A stretch of 64,000 bases of DNA from BOG-908 sp965199235 (GCA_965199235.1 CBDAQU010000002.1:1116001-1180000); one strand, 5' to 3'; shown: positions 1-10,034, numbered from the stretch's first letter. Numbers and translations: made by a program. Notes: generated by a model not told the origin, from the letters alone.

Positions 1-346
1 CTTCGTGGTCTGCAATATCACGCGTTCTGGATGGAGTCGTCTCCCTTTAATATAGATAATTTCAATGGACACTCAGAAAATATTTGGTGGCGAACAGAGA
101 TGAGTGTGTTAGTCTTGCCAGCGGAACAACCTGCTCCCAACCTCCTGCCCCTCACGCTTACAGAAGGAGCCATCCCAAGTCGGCTTAATCCTAGGGTTGG
201 TGTGGCTGTCTCGTGACGGTGTGGCTAGATCTCCGGAGCATTTGCTTGACCACAGACATCAGGACGTCGTGTAGCTCTCTTTGCTGTTTTACCTGGTTCT
301 GCGGTGATCAGGCAGAATAGAACTCGATGACGTCGGAGCGGCTATC
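1..346. other. No supportable gene upstream of the acyltransferase
   Basis: I see no convincing coding region here. A 61-codon reading frame at 31-216 has no recognisable motif and no clear ribosome binding site. The stretch probably holds the promoter of the gene starting at 347. Confidence 0.4.
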
Positions 347-928
347 ATGACCAATCAGGGCGAGAACACAGTCTTACTTCATAGCGAGATCCTTAACGGT
401 CTAACTATCAACGGACGACGTAATTTCGTCCTCATTGAGCAAAACTCAAAGCTGCAGATGACCATCGATATTGAAGGATCAGACAATATCCTAGTGATTG
501 AGAAAGATTGCATTATCGGACCAAGTTTCATTGGGTTCACACGCGTCGAAGGTGCCAAGATAGCGATCGGAGCGGGGACGACTGCGGGTCAGAATTTCAG
601 CGTCCAAGCTCATGAGACGAGTCAGATCACGATCGGTGCTGACTGTATGTTTTCGACCAACGTCTTCCTTACTTCGAGCGACATGCACCCTATCTTCGAG
701 TTGTCGACAGGCGTGCGAATAAACCCAGCAAAGTCGATTTCGATAGGTAATCACGTTTGGCTTGGTTACCATGTGGTCGTTACGAAGGGCGTAGTGATAG
801 GCGAGGGCTCCGTTATTGCGGCTGGGGCAGTCGTCACTGGCAGTATACCTGCTCACTCCTTAGCTGGTGGTGTCCCTGCGCGCGTGCTCCGTAGCGACAT
901 CGAGTGGAGACGGAATTTTACAGATTAG
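347..928 (+). CDS. Hexapeptide-repeat (LbetaH) acyltransferase
   Basis: A 193-residue acyltransferase of the left-handed beta-helix class, expected to move an acetyl or other acyl group from a CoA donor to a sugar. The middle shows imperfect hexapeptide periodicity (IGAG, IGAD, ISIGNHVWLG, VVIGEGSVIAAGAVV). It ends with the usual SLAGGVPARVLR segment of serine-acetyltransferase/maltose-acetyltransferase-like proteins. The active-site-like SSDMHPIF segment lies near residues 105-112. Neighbours are glycosyltransferases, so the acceptor is probably a polysaccharide precursor (inference). Its last codons overlap the 3' end of the convergent glycosyltransferase remnant by about 11 bases. Confidence 0.85.
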   Translation: MTNQGENTVLLHSEILNGLTINGRRNFVLIEQNSKLQMTIDIEGSDNILVIEKDCIIGPSFIGFTRVEGAKIAIGAGTTAGQNFSVQAHETSQITIGADCMFSTNVFLTSSDMHPIFELSTGVRINPAKSISIGNHVWLGYHVVVTKGVVIGEGSVIAAGAVVTGSIPAHSLAGGVPARVLRSDIEWRRNFTD

Positions 929-1548
929 AGACGCGGTCGAAGGTCGCGAACAATTTCGGCTCTTCGCGAGCGATCCAATGATACAAGCTGTTCCCATCGA
1001 CACTATACGGGTCGTCGAAAAACGCCATAAGGTCCAACCGGCTTCTGTAGAACTCACGAACGCGTTTTGGGATCTTGACACCGTTCGCAAAGGTCCCGAA
1101 ATGCCAATAGCGTTCTGGGATACAGCTCACATGTAGTTTCTTGATGGGGTGTGAGTATGATGGAGTGAACGTCCAACAGTCTGACAACACTGTCCAATGG
1201 ATTAAAAACCGCTATGTCAGGGTCAAGATAGACAACATTATCTGGACCGTAGTCTAGGATGCGTGCAAGCATCCTTCCTTTCACGGCCGTACACGCCTCC
1301 ACCACGTCATGTTTGAACATCCACGCGCGATATCGTATGAAGCCAAGGTCCTTGGCATTGATGACAAAGTCGAACTCCTTAAGCAGGTCTACACTATCAA
1401 TACCCTCCGGTACCTCATCCGTGACCAAAGCCCAAATGATCCACTCCGGGTGAGCCATTCGCACTGTTTCCAGGAGAATCCTTGCTCGAGCAAGATAGCT
1501 GAAAGAAAAGCTGGTGTAGCAAATTGTCTTTCCCGAGTATTGGCCCAT
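918..1548 (-). pseudogene. Glycosyltransferase remnant, internally deleted and frameshifted
   Basis: The N-terminal half (1548 down to about 1150) reads as a GT8-like nucleotide-diphospho-sugar transferase: a CYTSFSFSYLARARIL start, and YGPDNVVYLDPDIAVF carrying the DxD-type metal-binding motif. The reading then leaves frame. The C-terminal end continues in another frame from about 1190 to 918 (FANGVKIPKRVREFYR... EPKLFATF). In this family roughly 100 or more residues normally lie between these blocks, so an internal deletion plus frameshift is the simplest reading. Its ATG at 1548 follows the stop of the upstream glycosyltransferase by one base (TGAcATG), which suggests it was once translationally coupled to it. 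Confidence 0.7.
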
Positions 1549-1549
1549 G

Positions 1550-4063
1550 TCACATCGCCTCTTCAAAGGCGTCTGCCCGCAAAGTTGCTGTCGTGCCGTT
1601 GTGGGTTAAAATACCAGCCGTGATACCCTGTCGCTGTCTCAGACGCACGTACTCAATCACTCTATGGCTGGTGAACAAGTCGATCAAAGCAGCTTCGCCG
1701 TCCACAACGATCCCGCGTCCAAGACGCAAGACGGTATCGGCGACGTTCCCGCTATCGCGTAACGCAATCACTTCGACACCTGCGGCCATGGCCTCGAACG
1801 TCACATAGGAGAAAGTCTCCGGCCAGGGAGCGAGGATCATCGCGAGGTCTATCGAATTGGCTGATAGCGCCTGAGTAACCGCATCACGATGCTCAATGGT
1901 TGTGCGAACACTGATGCGTTCCACATCGGCGGTGAGGCTCGCGTTTACATCACCGCTACAGAAGTGAAAGAATTTATAGCAGGCGAGGTGAGCCACCCGA
2001 GAGGTCAATTCCTCAAACGCAGGCCAGCCTTTATGTGAAGCAGGAAAGCCCACAAAGGCTATTCGCAAAGGATGTTCAGTCGTTCCGCAAGCCTGTCCTA
2101 CGTTCGCGCAGGCCTTATTGGCAGTCTGGGCCAGCACGCAATGACTATGCACTACTGCTCGTTGGTAGGGGACATCGGTACTCCGTAGCCAAATCTCCAG
2201 GGCGGACCGAGATGGCGCTATCACTGAAAACGAGATCCGCTGAAACAGGCTTTCGAACTGCTTTACGTGCGTTCGTCTCGTGTCGCCGTAAACGCATACG
2301 CGACAGGAGTTGCTGTCCACGTTTGGTGCCCCACAGAACTCGATGTCATTCCGTAGGAGAGTATAACCGGAACATATGGATGAGAAGTCATGGATCCAGA
2401 AAGCGTTTCGATCTGGCCTAAACGCTTCAAACAACTCAATAACGCGCCCGATATTATGGCCAAGCAAACAGTGACAAATGAATGTTCGGCTGCTGGCGAC
2501 GCTGGACTCTAGTTCGCCTAACGCATTTCGTACATCGTCATGGGATGTCACACCGATATAACCACCATCCACGACCACCTTATAATATGGTCGCGAGGAA
2601 GGCGCAGCAAGCACTAAATCTGGGTCTAACGGCGAAAGATGTACGTAGGCGCATTCTCGACGGCTGAAGCTTTTCTGTTCATCGGACACAAATAGCTGAA
2701 TGCCGCCAAGTGTGTCGACATAGCAGTCTTGGCTTAACGAGAGTGCTATCCCTCTGCTTTTTAGGGCAACTGTTCGTATCACAGACGTAAGCTTCTCATA
2801 AGCTACTATCGATTCTACGTCGGGACGATGATAGTCGCGAGATTTCTCTCGAGGGTCGACCACGCTCTCAAGAACTTCGCGACGACGACCACCGACGCGC
2901 ACTATACGTCGTCCCTCTCGTCTTCCAACGACAAGATAGTGCCACAAAGGGTTTACACCAGCCTCACGAACATCCGGGTTTGCTTCCAAGTAGTAAGCCG
3001 TGTCGAACCACGAGTTGGGCCGCCTACCCTCCCGCCATCCTCCAAGGACAAAGTGGATCAAAGGATCAGCCTTTGCGATTCGGACGTCCTTGTAGACCTT
3101 AAGGTAGTAATCTGGGTCAAAGTGCCCTGCAATCGTGCACTCCACGTCGCCGGTGTAAGCGTGAGCCGGCGGGGCAGGTTCGATTGGCGTGACTTGGCGA
3201 CGGATGGTGGCGAGGCGTGTCCCGATCTCAAAAAGCAAGCTCCTTGGAAAAGCACTAAACTCCAGCCGAGGATCATCGAAGTCCTCGACCTCACTCCTGA
3301 GGGCATGCTGCCTCAAATCACTGGTAAACTCTGACGTGGAAGCGTCGTCATCACCTGTTGTGACGAGGGGGCCGACTCCAGACACAACTCCACCTTTAAA
3401 GACAGACGATCCCTCAATAGGCAGCCGCTCTGGCCTCAGCACAGCGTGCAACTGAGTGTCGCTTTCTTCGATTATGTCGTCCGGCATGACTATGTCAAAG
3501 CCGCATGTTGCCGAGCATCGAAGTTTTTCTTCTATGTCCGACCTTGGAGTGTCTGCGGTTAAACTCAGAACTTTACCGCACGTATCGGTCGCCTCGACCT
3601 CGTTGCCGACCCTTGGTGCGCATCCAGGTTTATCAACCAAAACCGCCCGTTCTCGGATGATGCTAGTGCCTTGCACACTATAAATCCGCCCTAGGACCGG
3701 TCTCGGTGGAATACAAAACTCTCCCGGCGAGGCTGCACAACGATTGATCGCTATCAAGTCAACCGGAGATCCGCTTTCGTGAAGAAAGTCGTAGGTGTGT
3801 CTCTGACCGTCGATGTAGATGCTGGGTATGTCAACGGAAAATCCGGCTCTCGAGCCATCCTCCCCGGGAAACAGGTCGTCTCGAATCGCCGCAACGTCGT
3901 GCCGAATCAAGGAGCATTCAAAAGTCTTAATAACACGCCCGTCTATTAGAAGCTTAAGCTTCTGTGGTTCTGTAAGCCCAGGTGCGATAGCCCACCCAAT
4001 GGCTCCTGAGAGCTCAAAAGCTTCAACAAACCCCAATATCTTGATCGGTTCGGAATAGTCCAT
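1550..4063 (-). CDS. Large multidomain glycosyltransferase with C-terminal GT4-like domain
   Basis: About 837 residues. The N-terminus carries a GFVEAFELSGAIGWA beta-sandwich-like module also recognisable in the glycosyltransferases at 5670 and 10035. Around residues 315-386 are two tandem copies of a motif seen in polysaccharide-assembly glycosyltransferases (FDPDYYL...DPLIHFVLGGWREGR, then FDTAYYLEANPDV...PLWHYLVVGRREGR). The C-terminal 350 residues resemble a GT4 glycosyltransferase, with a SHKGWPAFEEL donor-side loop and a PWPETFSYVTFEAMAAG motif. I chose the ATG at 4063; a GTG at 4099 is in frame. The next gene starts one base after its stop, giving a two-gene unit. It probably adds sugars to an exopolysaccharide or O-chain; donor and acceptor cannot be read from sequence. 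Confidence 0.75.
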   Translation of the reverse strand: MDYSEPIKILGFVEAFELSGAIGWAIAPGLTEPQKLKLLIDGRVIKTFECSLIRHDVAAIRDDLFPGEDGSRAGFSVDIPSIYIDGQRHTYDFLHESGSPVDLIAINRCAASPGEFCIPPRPVLGRIYSVQGTSIIRERAVLVDKPGCAPRVGNEVEATDTCGKVLSLTADTPRSDIEEKLRCSATCGFDIVMPDDIIEESDTQLHAVLRPERLPIEGSSVFKGGVVSGVGPLVTTGDDDASTSEFTSDLRQHALRSEVEDFDDPRLEFSAFPRSLLFEIGTRLATIRRQVTPIEPAPPAHAYTGDVECTIAGHFDPDYYLKVYKDVRIAKADPLIHFVLGGWREGRRPNSWFDTAYYLEANPDVREAGVNPLWHYLVVGRREGRRIVRVGGRRREVLESVVDPREKSRDYHRPDVESIVAYEKLTSVIRTVALKSRGIALSLSQDCYVDTLGGIQLFVSDEQKSFSRRECAYVHLSPLDPDLVLAAPSSRPYYKVVVDGGYIGVTSHDDVRNALGELESSVASSRTFICHCLLGHNIGRVIELFEAFRPDRNAFWIHDFSSICSGYTLLRNDIEFCGAPNVDSNSCRVCVYGDTRRTHVKQFESLFQRISFSVIAPSRSALEIWLRSTDVPYQRAVVHSHCVLAQTANKACANVGQACGTTEHPLRIAFVGFPASHKGWPAFEELTSRVAHLACYKFFHFCSGDVNASLTADVERISVRTTIEHRDAVTQALSANSIDLAMILAPWPETFSYVTFEAMAAGVEVIALRDSGNVADTVLRLGRGIVVDGEAALIDLFTSHRVIEYVRLRQRQGITAGILTHNGTTATLRADAFEEAM

Positions 4064-4318
4064 CGATTTTGCTGCCACTCCGCTCTGGAAACGTAGCACA
4101 CTGGTTTAGATCGTCAGACGGACAAGGGCAAGTATGTCTCATTCGTGTAGTCTTTGCGCGACATCGAATTGCAGGCAGGCTAGCGGGGCAAACCCATTTA
4201 GTAGGATATTCAGCATGTGCTATTTGTCTGACACTCCTGCTGATCCCGCCGCAGTATGCTCGTCTGCGTCCACGCTCATAGGCGCGTTGACAAAAAGTAG
4301 TGTATAGAGCACTAAGCA

Positions 4319-5254
4319 GTGTCTATCCAGGAGCCTGGCCCATCCGTTCTCGCATGTGAGAATGGCTGGCTTTTCCTCCAAGGTGACACCAACAAATTTC
4401 TCACGGTTCAATTCGGTGAAAGGCCGGCTTGGAGCGCTGTATCTCGTGCCGCGGCAGCCGCCTTACTCGCTAAACGTGCAGCGCGCCTTCAAGAATTGAG
4501 CTGTCGTTACCTGTTCGTCGCGGCGCCAGAGAAAAGCGTGGTATATCCAGATTTCTTGCCAAAGGAGTATCGTTTGCGACCCCTGGCTCAGAGGCCGGCG
4601 CAGATGTTACAAGAGGACGTTCCCCGGCTAGTGGTCGACGCGGAGACTTTCCTCAAGCGCGAACGCCCGGCTGGTCCTCTCTTCTTTCGCGGTGACACAC
4701 ATATGTGCTGGCTAGGAGCATGGTTTCTGTATCGCGCTATCGCCGAGCGCTTAGCTGACGAGCATCTCCTCGCACGGGAAGACATACTGCGTTTTGACGC
4801 GCTTATCCCCACTATCGCTGCTTTTGAAGGAGATCTTACGTCGAAACTCGCGCTTGCGGACCGGCAACGATACGAAGCTTCGATCGACCGGGTTCTACCA
4901 GCTTACGGCGTTGAGCTGTGCATCCGTTTAGACCTTCCGTTGTCACTTCAGCAAGCACGATCGGTCAACCCGGGACCTCTCTATTCCGAAAAATTCCCAA
5001 AGCGGGCGACTGTCGTTTATGAGAATGCGCGATCCAACCGTCCTTTGGCAGTCATCTTTCGCGATTCGACATCACAATACATTTGTCCGTGGCTTGCGCA
5101 GCATTTCCGGCGGGCAGTGTTCGTCTGGCACCAGGGGCAAGTCTATGAGGATGTGATTGCGCGAGAGCATCCCGATATCGTGCTTCATATTATGGCTGAG
5201 AGGTTCGTGACGTCGCTTCCGAGTTCACCGGCTTTCATCCCTGCTGACGCGTAA
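4319..5254 (+). CDS. AlgX/AlgJ-like SGNH-fold O-acetyltransferase
   Basis: 311 residues, GTG start, transcribed divergently from the glycosyltransferase at 1550-4063. Motifs match the SGNH-like acetyltransferases that O-acetylate exopolysaccharide: an opening ENGWLFLQGD segment, LFFRGDTHMCWLGAWFLYRA corresponding to the family's D-x-H-W block (here D-T-H-M), and a VIFRDSTSQYICPWLAQHF block corresponding to the GDSF nucleophile segment (RDST here). Family members usually act in the periplasm, but I see no clear signal peptide, so the location is open. Context in a polysaccharide cluster supports a role in acetyl decoration. Confidence 0.65.
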   Translation: MSIQEPGPSVLACENGWLFLQGDTNKFLTVQFGERPAWSAVSRAAAAALLAKRAARLQELSCRYLFVAAPEKSVVYPDFLPKEYRLRPLAQRPAQMLQEDVPRLVVDAETFLKRERPAGPLFFRGDTHMCWLGAWFLYRAIAERLADEHLLAREDILRFDALIPTIAAFEGDLTSKLALADRQRYEASIDRVLPAYGVELCIRLDLPLSLQQARSVNPGPLYSEKFPKRATVVYENARSNRPLAVIFRDSTSQYICPWLAQHFRRAVFVWHQGQVYEDVIAREHPDIVLHIMAERFVTSLPSSPAFIPADA

Positions 5255-5669
5255 AAAGCAGTGTGGCTGCATCACGCGGTTTAGAGTAGGAATCTTTTTG
5301 GAACAGTGCCAACAGCCTTGCTATAACGAGCAGCACTAAGAACGTTTGCAGTGGAGAGCGCAACCTTTATCCTGACTTGACGTTCAGGGGTCTGGAGCTG
5401 GGTCGGACGCTACCTGTACTTCTGGTATAACAACGTCATGGTGAGCGAGCGCACGCCCCGGGGGAGCTCGCGATGCGCTTTGACCGAACGCCTGGCATGC
5501 AGAGCGCGCTACTGCCGATGGCGGCGACAGGCTTCCGCACGCAGTGGACCGACCGCAACAGCGAGCACGGCTTCTCGACTTCGACGCGGTGGACGGTCAC
5601 GTCGGCGCGCGCGCATACACGTAATCCCGTTGCTGGCCGATTTCAACTTTGACTACCAAGACTTGTACT
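5255..5669. other. 415-bp stretch with no recognised gene
   Basis: This lies between the acetyltransferase stop and the end of the convergent GT2-GT4 gene. Short open frames on the plus strand (for example from 5438) are arginine-rich frame shadows without recognisable motifs. The composition looks formerly coding, but I could not assign a family. Confidence 0.4.
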
Positions 5670-8555
5670 TTACGCGCTGGCTCGGCGCCTGTTCAAATCA
5701 CCGACGGCAATCTCTTCAAACCGCCTCAAGCTGAGTAAAAAGTCGTTTATGGCCGATGCCGGCAGTTGAAGGGGCAACACGCTGCCCGCAGCTGTTGCCC
5801 TGATACGGGCCGCCTGGCTGCCGATATCAAAGGCGATGACAGGCAACTTGGCTTTCCATAGTTCTGTCAGGGCAAAACACCAAGTTTCCGGCCACACTGA
5901 CGGGAGAAAGCCAACATGAGCTTCCACGTCACTCAGAAGATCTTGCGCCTTACCCTCGTCGTACTCTCCTGTTACGAAGACGTGGTTTGTGTTGAGAAGA
6001 CGCCGGTCATCTATCGTGTGGCCCACCACGGTGAACTGCAGCGGTAAGCCACGACGCTTGGCATCGCGAGCGCACCCTAAAACGACGTTATAACCTTTAC
6101 TTACGCCGAGTGCACCCGTGATCGCGACCCGTAAGGCATCGCCGCGACGGAGTCCAACCGGTAAGCTAATTCCAAAGGTAGTCTCTATATCCTCTTCAGG
6201 AGGCTGCACGTGCACCTCGCAGTCAGGCATATACCTATGTAGCCGCCGAGCTGTATCAATCGAGAATGCAATGACCTGCCGAGCTTTCATAAAGAATGAA
6301 GCCTGTGCTGAGCGCCATTCTACGACTTTTCCTATCATTGGGAACTTGGTCCCGATATCTTCGACACAGTGATCGCAGTCTTCTGGAAAGACTGGTTCCC
6401 CGCAATAATGGCCCGTTCGGCCACAAAGCGTCACCTGCGGGCAGATGGGCGCGAAATCATGGACGAAGACGTCGGTGGGCACTCCCAAAAGTTCGCCAAG
6501 CTTTTCCAAGCCGGGTTTATGAGAGACAATATGGTGAACTTCGACCGCGCTTGCGAAGTCGTGTCGAAGAAACGCCGCGAGTTCTTCGACCGTCGAAAAG
6601 ACCAAGTTCGGATCGGCGCGTTCTCCATACTGAGACACAGCGTAGCCGTCGGTTGGTCGAATGAAGATTGCACGTCCGCCGGCAAGGTGGATTGCCTTTC
6701 CTCGATCAGCTACGAGGCGCTCGACTCCACCCCCGTCGGCATGCGTGACGAGGATGGTGGCAAAATGTCGTTTGCCATGAGCCCAGGCAAATTGGGCGAG
6801 TGACGACCGAGCTTTGAGTAGGGGGTCGGCCGCCCGGAACGCCTCGATCTCGTCGTCATGACCCGGGTAGAGGCGGCTGAGGATTTCTAGATTCCGGGCC
6901 AATAACGCGGGCCCACTCGGGCCGAACGACCGGCCTCCTGCATGTGCCACGACCACATCGCACGCCGCTACGTGTCGCCAGCCCTGTTGCCTGGCGCGCA
7001 GGGAAAAGTCCTGGTCTTCGCAGAAACCATGCCCAAACACGTCCTCCTCGAACGCGCCCACACTCGCCAGACAGTCGTGTCGGACAAATACACAGAAGCC
7101 GGAGCAGGTCGGAAGGTCGATGTAAACGTTGCGATTGCATTCCCGCGCGATATGATCGCGTCGTATCAAGTCTTCGACCGAGGGAAGACACTCTGCCTCT
7201 CCCAGCTTGAGACATGTGGTTCTGGAACCGTCGGTTGTGAGCGGCGTAGCAGTTCCAATGGCCGGGGCTGAATACGCAGCATCGGCCAGTCTTGAGAGAG
7301 CGTCCGGTGGAACGATCGTATCGCTGTTTAAGATGACCGCGTCTCGCCCCGCGCTGAAGGACAGTGCCGTGTTCACCGCCGCAGGGAAACCCCTATTCGT
7401 CGCATGCCGCAGAAGTATGATGTGCCCCTTTGCCTCGGCATCGACAACTAGTTTTTGCAGTCTCTCTTCTACAATGCAGTCATCGACACAAATGATTCTT
7501 ACGTCTGGAGGACGACTTTTTATCAGACTACGGAGGCAAACATCAAATTCTGCAGCGCCGCGATAAAGCGGCACAATCACGTCGATGGCTGCGCGCGGCG
7601 GTAACCGGCTTCTTGGCGCCGACCTTAAACGTGTCAGTGCCACGGCGTTCGAACGCCTCTGTTTCGCCGCTTTGGGTTGTTGACGTTTGGTGTTGAGCAA
7701 GGGCCATGGAGAGAGCGGCCCGCCCCGCAAGCGATGGCCCGCAACTCTGACCTCGATCCGGCTCGTCGCATCAGAGAATGGCATCGGCAACTTGAAGCCG
7801 TGCACGCGCATAAAGCCGTCGGTCCCTGGAAGAACGCCCACCGGGTCGGTCACGGGAACATGTGCCATCGCCTGGCGATCACCTTCACGGCGAAACTCTA
7901 CTTCGAGCTGGGCGTCGGGATCGTGAGGGGCGTATGCCCAACCCTGGATCGTGCCATCAGATTTCATTTCGACAAATCCTTCGATCAGCGTGATGGAGCG
8001 AATGTCAAAGATACCGCCCAGAAAGGGTCCATCAGATGACTTGACGACGACTTGCTTGTGAGATTGCCATGTCGTCGGAAGGCGCTTGGGAGCTGTGTGT
8101 CGAAAAGGTTTTCCGTCCATCGATGCGCTCAGACTCCGGGTGGTCCCCACTAATCGGCCCTCACGTGTCAGCCCAACCCAGCCGTTATACCCGCCAGCCG
8201 TGGCGATCTTCGCCGCTAACGCCGCGAACGCGTTGTCCGTGGGCACAGCCATCGTCCTGAGAAGCCGGTTGATCGCCTCGCAGGCTTGCGGGTCGCCAAG
8301 GCGATGTAAGATCGCAGCGCGCGACACCTGCGCACTCCTGTAAGACGGGCACTTTTCTATGAGTTTGTTTAACAAGTCGAGCGCTCTTTCCGGCTGATCG
8401 GCAGAGATCGCTGAAGTCATAAGAAGTGCTACGACTGGATCGCCAGGCGCCAAACGGTTTGCACGACTGAGCCACACCTTGGCGCTTGTAAAATTACCCT
8501 GGCTTATAAATCGAACGCCAGTCTCAACAGCCTCTCTTGCGTCCTGAACGTTCAA
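5670..8555 (-). CDS. Bifunctional glycosyltransferase: TPR-like N-terminus, GT2 and GT4-like domains
   Basis: 961 residues. Residues 1-105 look like TPR-type helices. Residues 190-285 form the GFVEM...IQGWAYAP beta-module shared with neighbouring glycosyltransferases. Residues 324-560 are a GT2 domain (DVIVPLYRG, ICVDDC, an NSDT metal-site motif at 410-413 and the EDQDFSLRARQQG acceptor motif near 513). Residues 600-940 are a GT4-like domain ending with PSVWPETWCFALTELWKAKLPVIAF. Two transferase domains suggest successive sugar additions to one chain. The RTX-repeat gene lies 64 bases upstream in the same direction. The first 483 codons are duplicated in inverted orientation at 21611-23061; the rest of the gene is unique to this copy. 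Confidence 0.85.
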   Translation of the reverse strand: MNVQDAREAVETGVRFISQGNFTSAKVWLSRANRLAPGDPVVALLMTSAISADQPERALDLLNKLIEKCPSYRSAQVSRAAILHRLGDPQACEAINRLLRTMAVPTDNAFAALAAKIATAGGYNGWVGLTREGRLVGTTRSLSASMDGKPFRHTAPKRLPTTWQSHKQVVVKSSDGPFLGGIFDIRSITLIEGFVEMKSDGTIQGWAYAPHDPDAQLEVEFRREGDRQAMAHVPVTDPVGVLPGTDGFMRVHGFKLPMPFSDATSRIEVRVAGHRLRGGPLSPWPLLNTKRQQPKAAKQRRSNAVALTRLRSAPRSRLPPRAAIDVIVPLYRGAAEFDVCLRSLIKSRPPDVRIICVDDCIVEERLQKLVVDAEAKGHIILLRHATNRGFPAAVNTALSFSAGRDAVILNSDTIVPPDALSRLADAAYSAPAIGTATPLTTDGSRTTCLKLGEAECLPSVEDLIRRDHIARECNRNVYIDLPTCSGFCVFVRHDCLASVGAFEEDVFGHGFCEDQDFSLRARQQGWRHVAACDVVVAHAGGRSFGPSGPALLARNLEILSRLYPGHDDEIEAFRAADPLLKARSSLAQFAWAHGKRHFATILVTHADGGGVERLVADRGKAIHLAGGRAIFIRPTDGYAVSQYGERADPNLVFSTVEELAAFLRHDFASAVEVHHIVSHKPGLEKLGELLGVPTDVFVHDFAPICPQVTLCGRTGHYCGEPVFPEDCDHCVEDIGTKFPMIGKVVEWRSAQASFFMKARQVIAFSIDTARRLHRYMPDCEVHVQPPEEDIETTFGISLPVGLRRGDALRVAITGALGVSKGYNVVLGCARDAKRRGLPLQFTVVGHTIDDRRLLNTNHVFVTGEYDEGKAQDLLSDVEAHVGFLPSVWPETWCFALTELWKAKLPVIAFDIGSQAARIRATAAGSVLPLQLPASAINDFLLSLRRFEEIAVGDLNRRRASA

Positions 8556-9916
8556 GCTGCCTCTTGGGGTTCAGCTCTGCTGACAATCCCAATGTCATGC
8601 CTGTCCATGGCTTATCGGCTTAGTGCTTGAAAGCAGAGCTGGAAAGCTGCTGATGAAAGCCTTTCAACACCACCTTTGTTCCGTCTTCCAGGAAGAACGT
8701 TCCCCCGGCAGACGTGAGCTTATAAGTGTTGATGGCGTAATTGTCTGCCTTGACGCCCCCGATAGAGAGCAGGTCTTTACCGTTGAAGTCATTGATGACG
8801 TCTGTGGTTCCGAGGCCGCCTGTGTTTGCGACGTTGTGGATTGTCAGGCCGAACACGTTGTTGCCGGCGCCGCCCAACAGGGTCTCGTTGCCATGCGCCG
8901 CAAAGATCGAGTCGTTACCGGCGCCGCCTTCCAACGTATCGCCGGCACCGCCGCCGACTATCGTTACAGCGCCTGCACCGCCTGCTATAAGGTTGTTGCC
9001 AGCCAGACCACCGCGGAAAACGCCGCCACCGGCGCCGCCCATGATGTCGTAGCTCCCGGCACCACCTGCGACCGTGCTCGCATACGGACCGTTGCCCCCG
9101 ACGAATGTGAGAGAGTAGCCGCCGCCAGACACACTTCCGGCACCGAGGACGTGGGCGCTTCCGCCCAGCACGTCGATCGTGTCGCTTCCCGCGCCGAGTT
9201 TGACGGAGTCCGTCCCAGAGACCCCGACGAGCGAGTTGCCTGCGCCGAGGATGACCGTGTTGAAGCCGGCTCCCGCCGCCACGGTGGTGTTTCCATCTCC
9301 GCCGATGATCGTATCATTGCCGGAGCTGGTATAGGCTGCTGACGCGGCCTTGCTGCCGGCAAACGTGATGTGGTTGTCGCCCCCACCGGCAACGACGGTG
9401 GTGGCCCCCGAGTGCGCCGTAAACGTTAGCCCTCCGTTGCTGGCCAGGACGATCTGACCGGTGGCATCGTCGCCTCCCCGGATCGTGCTGCCCTCGCCAG
9501 TGTTCTCGTCGATGATCGCTCCAAAGCCGCGTGCGTGGATTGTATTGGACGCAACGGTTTTGCCGACAATTAGATAGCCGGAAGATGGTGTAAGCGGGGG
9601 ATTGGCGGGGTCATAGTAGATAGCCCTGGAATATGTATTGTCGATTACAGCAGCAAGCGCGCTGGCCGTGTTGTAGGCGATATCAGAGGCGCTGTAATTA
9701 AGAGCCGCGGCTCCGTGCCCTATGCCGCCTGATACGGTTACTTGCATACCAGGTCGCCCCCCGCGGCCGCCACTATGAACGAACCATTACGCATTCTTAT
9801 AGAGGTGCATCGGAGTGTGCAACAGAAATCTACGTGATTTCGACTTCGCTCGATTCGCGAAATAGTTAACAAACGTCCCAAAGAAACAAATTACGAGTCG
9901 CGTTTATCAACTGGAA
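7105..9916. repeat. 2.8-kb inverted repeat, copy A
   Basis: This 2812-bp block matches 20250-23061 in inverted orientation. It covers the 5' half of the GT2-GT4 gene, the 64-bp spacer, the whole RTX-repeat gene and about 170 bp upstream of it. Both copies are 2812 bp, and I found only two substitutions in the parts compared by eye: one in the fourth codon of the RTX gene and one about 55 bases upstream of it. Identity stops sharply: at 7105 inside the glycosyltransferase gene and at 9916 before the divergent GT2 gene. Confidence 0.95.
8620..9747 (-). CDS. RTX-like glycine-rich calcium-binding repeat protein (copy A)
   Basis: 375 residues made largely of glycine-rich nonapeptide-like repeats (GGGAGDTLEGGAGNDSIFA, HGNETLLGGAGNNVF), the beta-roll signature of RTX/hemolysin-type calcium-binding proteins. 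The N-terminal 100 residues have no recognisable enzyme domain, and the last 70 residues (VINDFNGKDLLSIGG...) resemble the C-terminal segment common to type I secreted RTX proteins. No signal peptide is visible, as expected for type I secretion, but no ABC exporter genes lie in the window. It is the first gene of a probable two-gene unit with the downstream glycosyltransferase. A copy differing by one synonymous base in the part compared lies at 20419-21546. Confidence 0.85.
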   Translation of the reverse strand: MQVTVSGGIGHGAAALNYSASDIAYNTASALAAVIDNTYSRAIYYDPANPPLTPSSGYLIVGKTVASNTIHARGFGAIIDENTGEGSTIRGGDDATGQIVLASNGGLTFTAHSGATTVVAGGGDNHITFAGSKAASAAYTSSGNDTIIGGDGNTTVAAGAGFNTVILGAGNSLVGVSGTDSVKLGAGSDTIDVLGGSAHVLGAGSVSGGGYSLTFVGGNGPYASTVAGGAGSYDIMGGAGGGVFRGGLAGNNLIAGGAGAVTIVGGGAGDTLEGGAGNDSIFAAHGNETLLGGAGNNVFGLTIHNVANTGGLGTTDVINDFNGKDLLSIGGVKADNYAINTYKLTSAGGTFFLEDGTKVVLKGFHQQLSSSAFKH

Positions 9917-10034
9917 GTAGGATGTGAGAGACGAAGGGCAAGCTGCAGTCTATAAGGTGTCGAATAATGTTGAGATCGAACGAGGCTCGTGGCAGGGTAG
10001 GGTAAGAGTGCGATTTTAAATCCGCAGGGTGCCA

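Noticed and set aside
31..216. 61-codon open frame at the window start
   Set aside because: No ribosome binding site, no recognisable motif, and its composition does not resemble neighbouring genes.
5438..5734. 98-codon arginine-rich frame
   Set aside because: Runs into the end of the convergent glycosyltransferase gene and has no family resemblance; left as unassigned DNA.
8623..9342. Long open frames antisense to the RTX gene (also at 20824-21543)
   Set aside because: They are frame shadows of the glycine-rich repeats; they occur identically in both copies because the DNA is duplicated.
8741..9342. Regularly repeated GC-rich units that could suggest a CRISPR-like or satellite array
   Set aside because: The periodicity is the coding repeat of the RTX protein; there are no unique spacers between conserved repeats.
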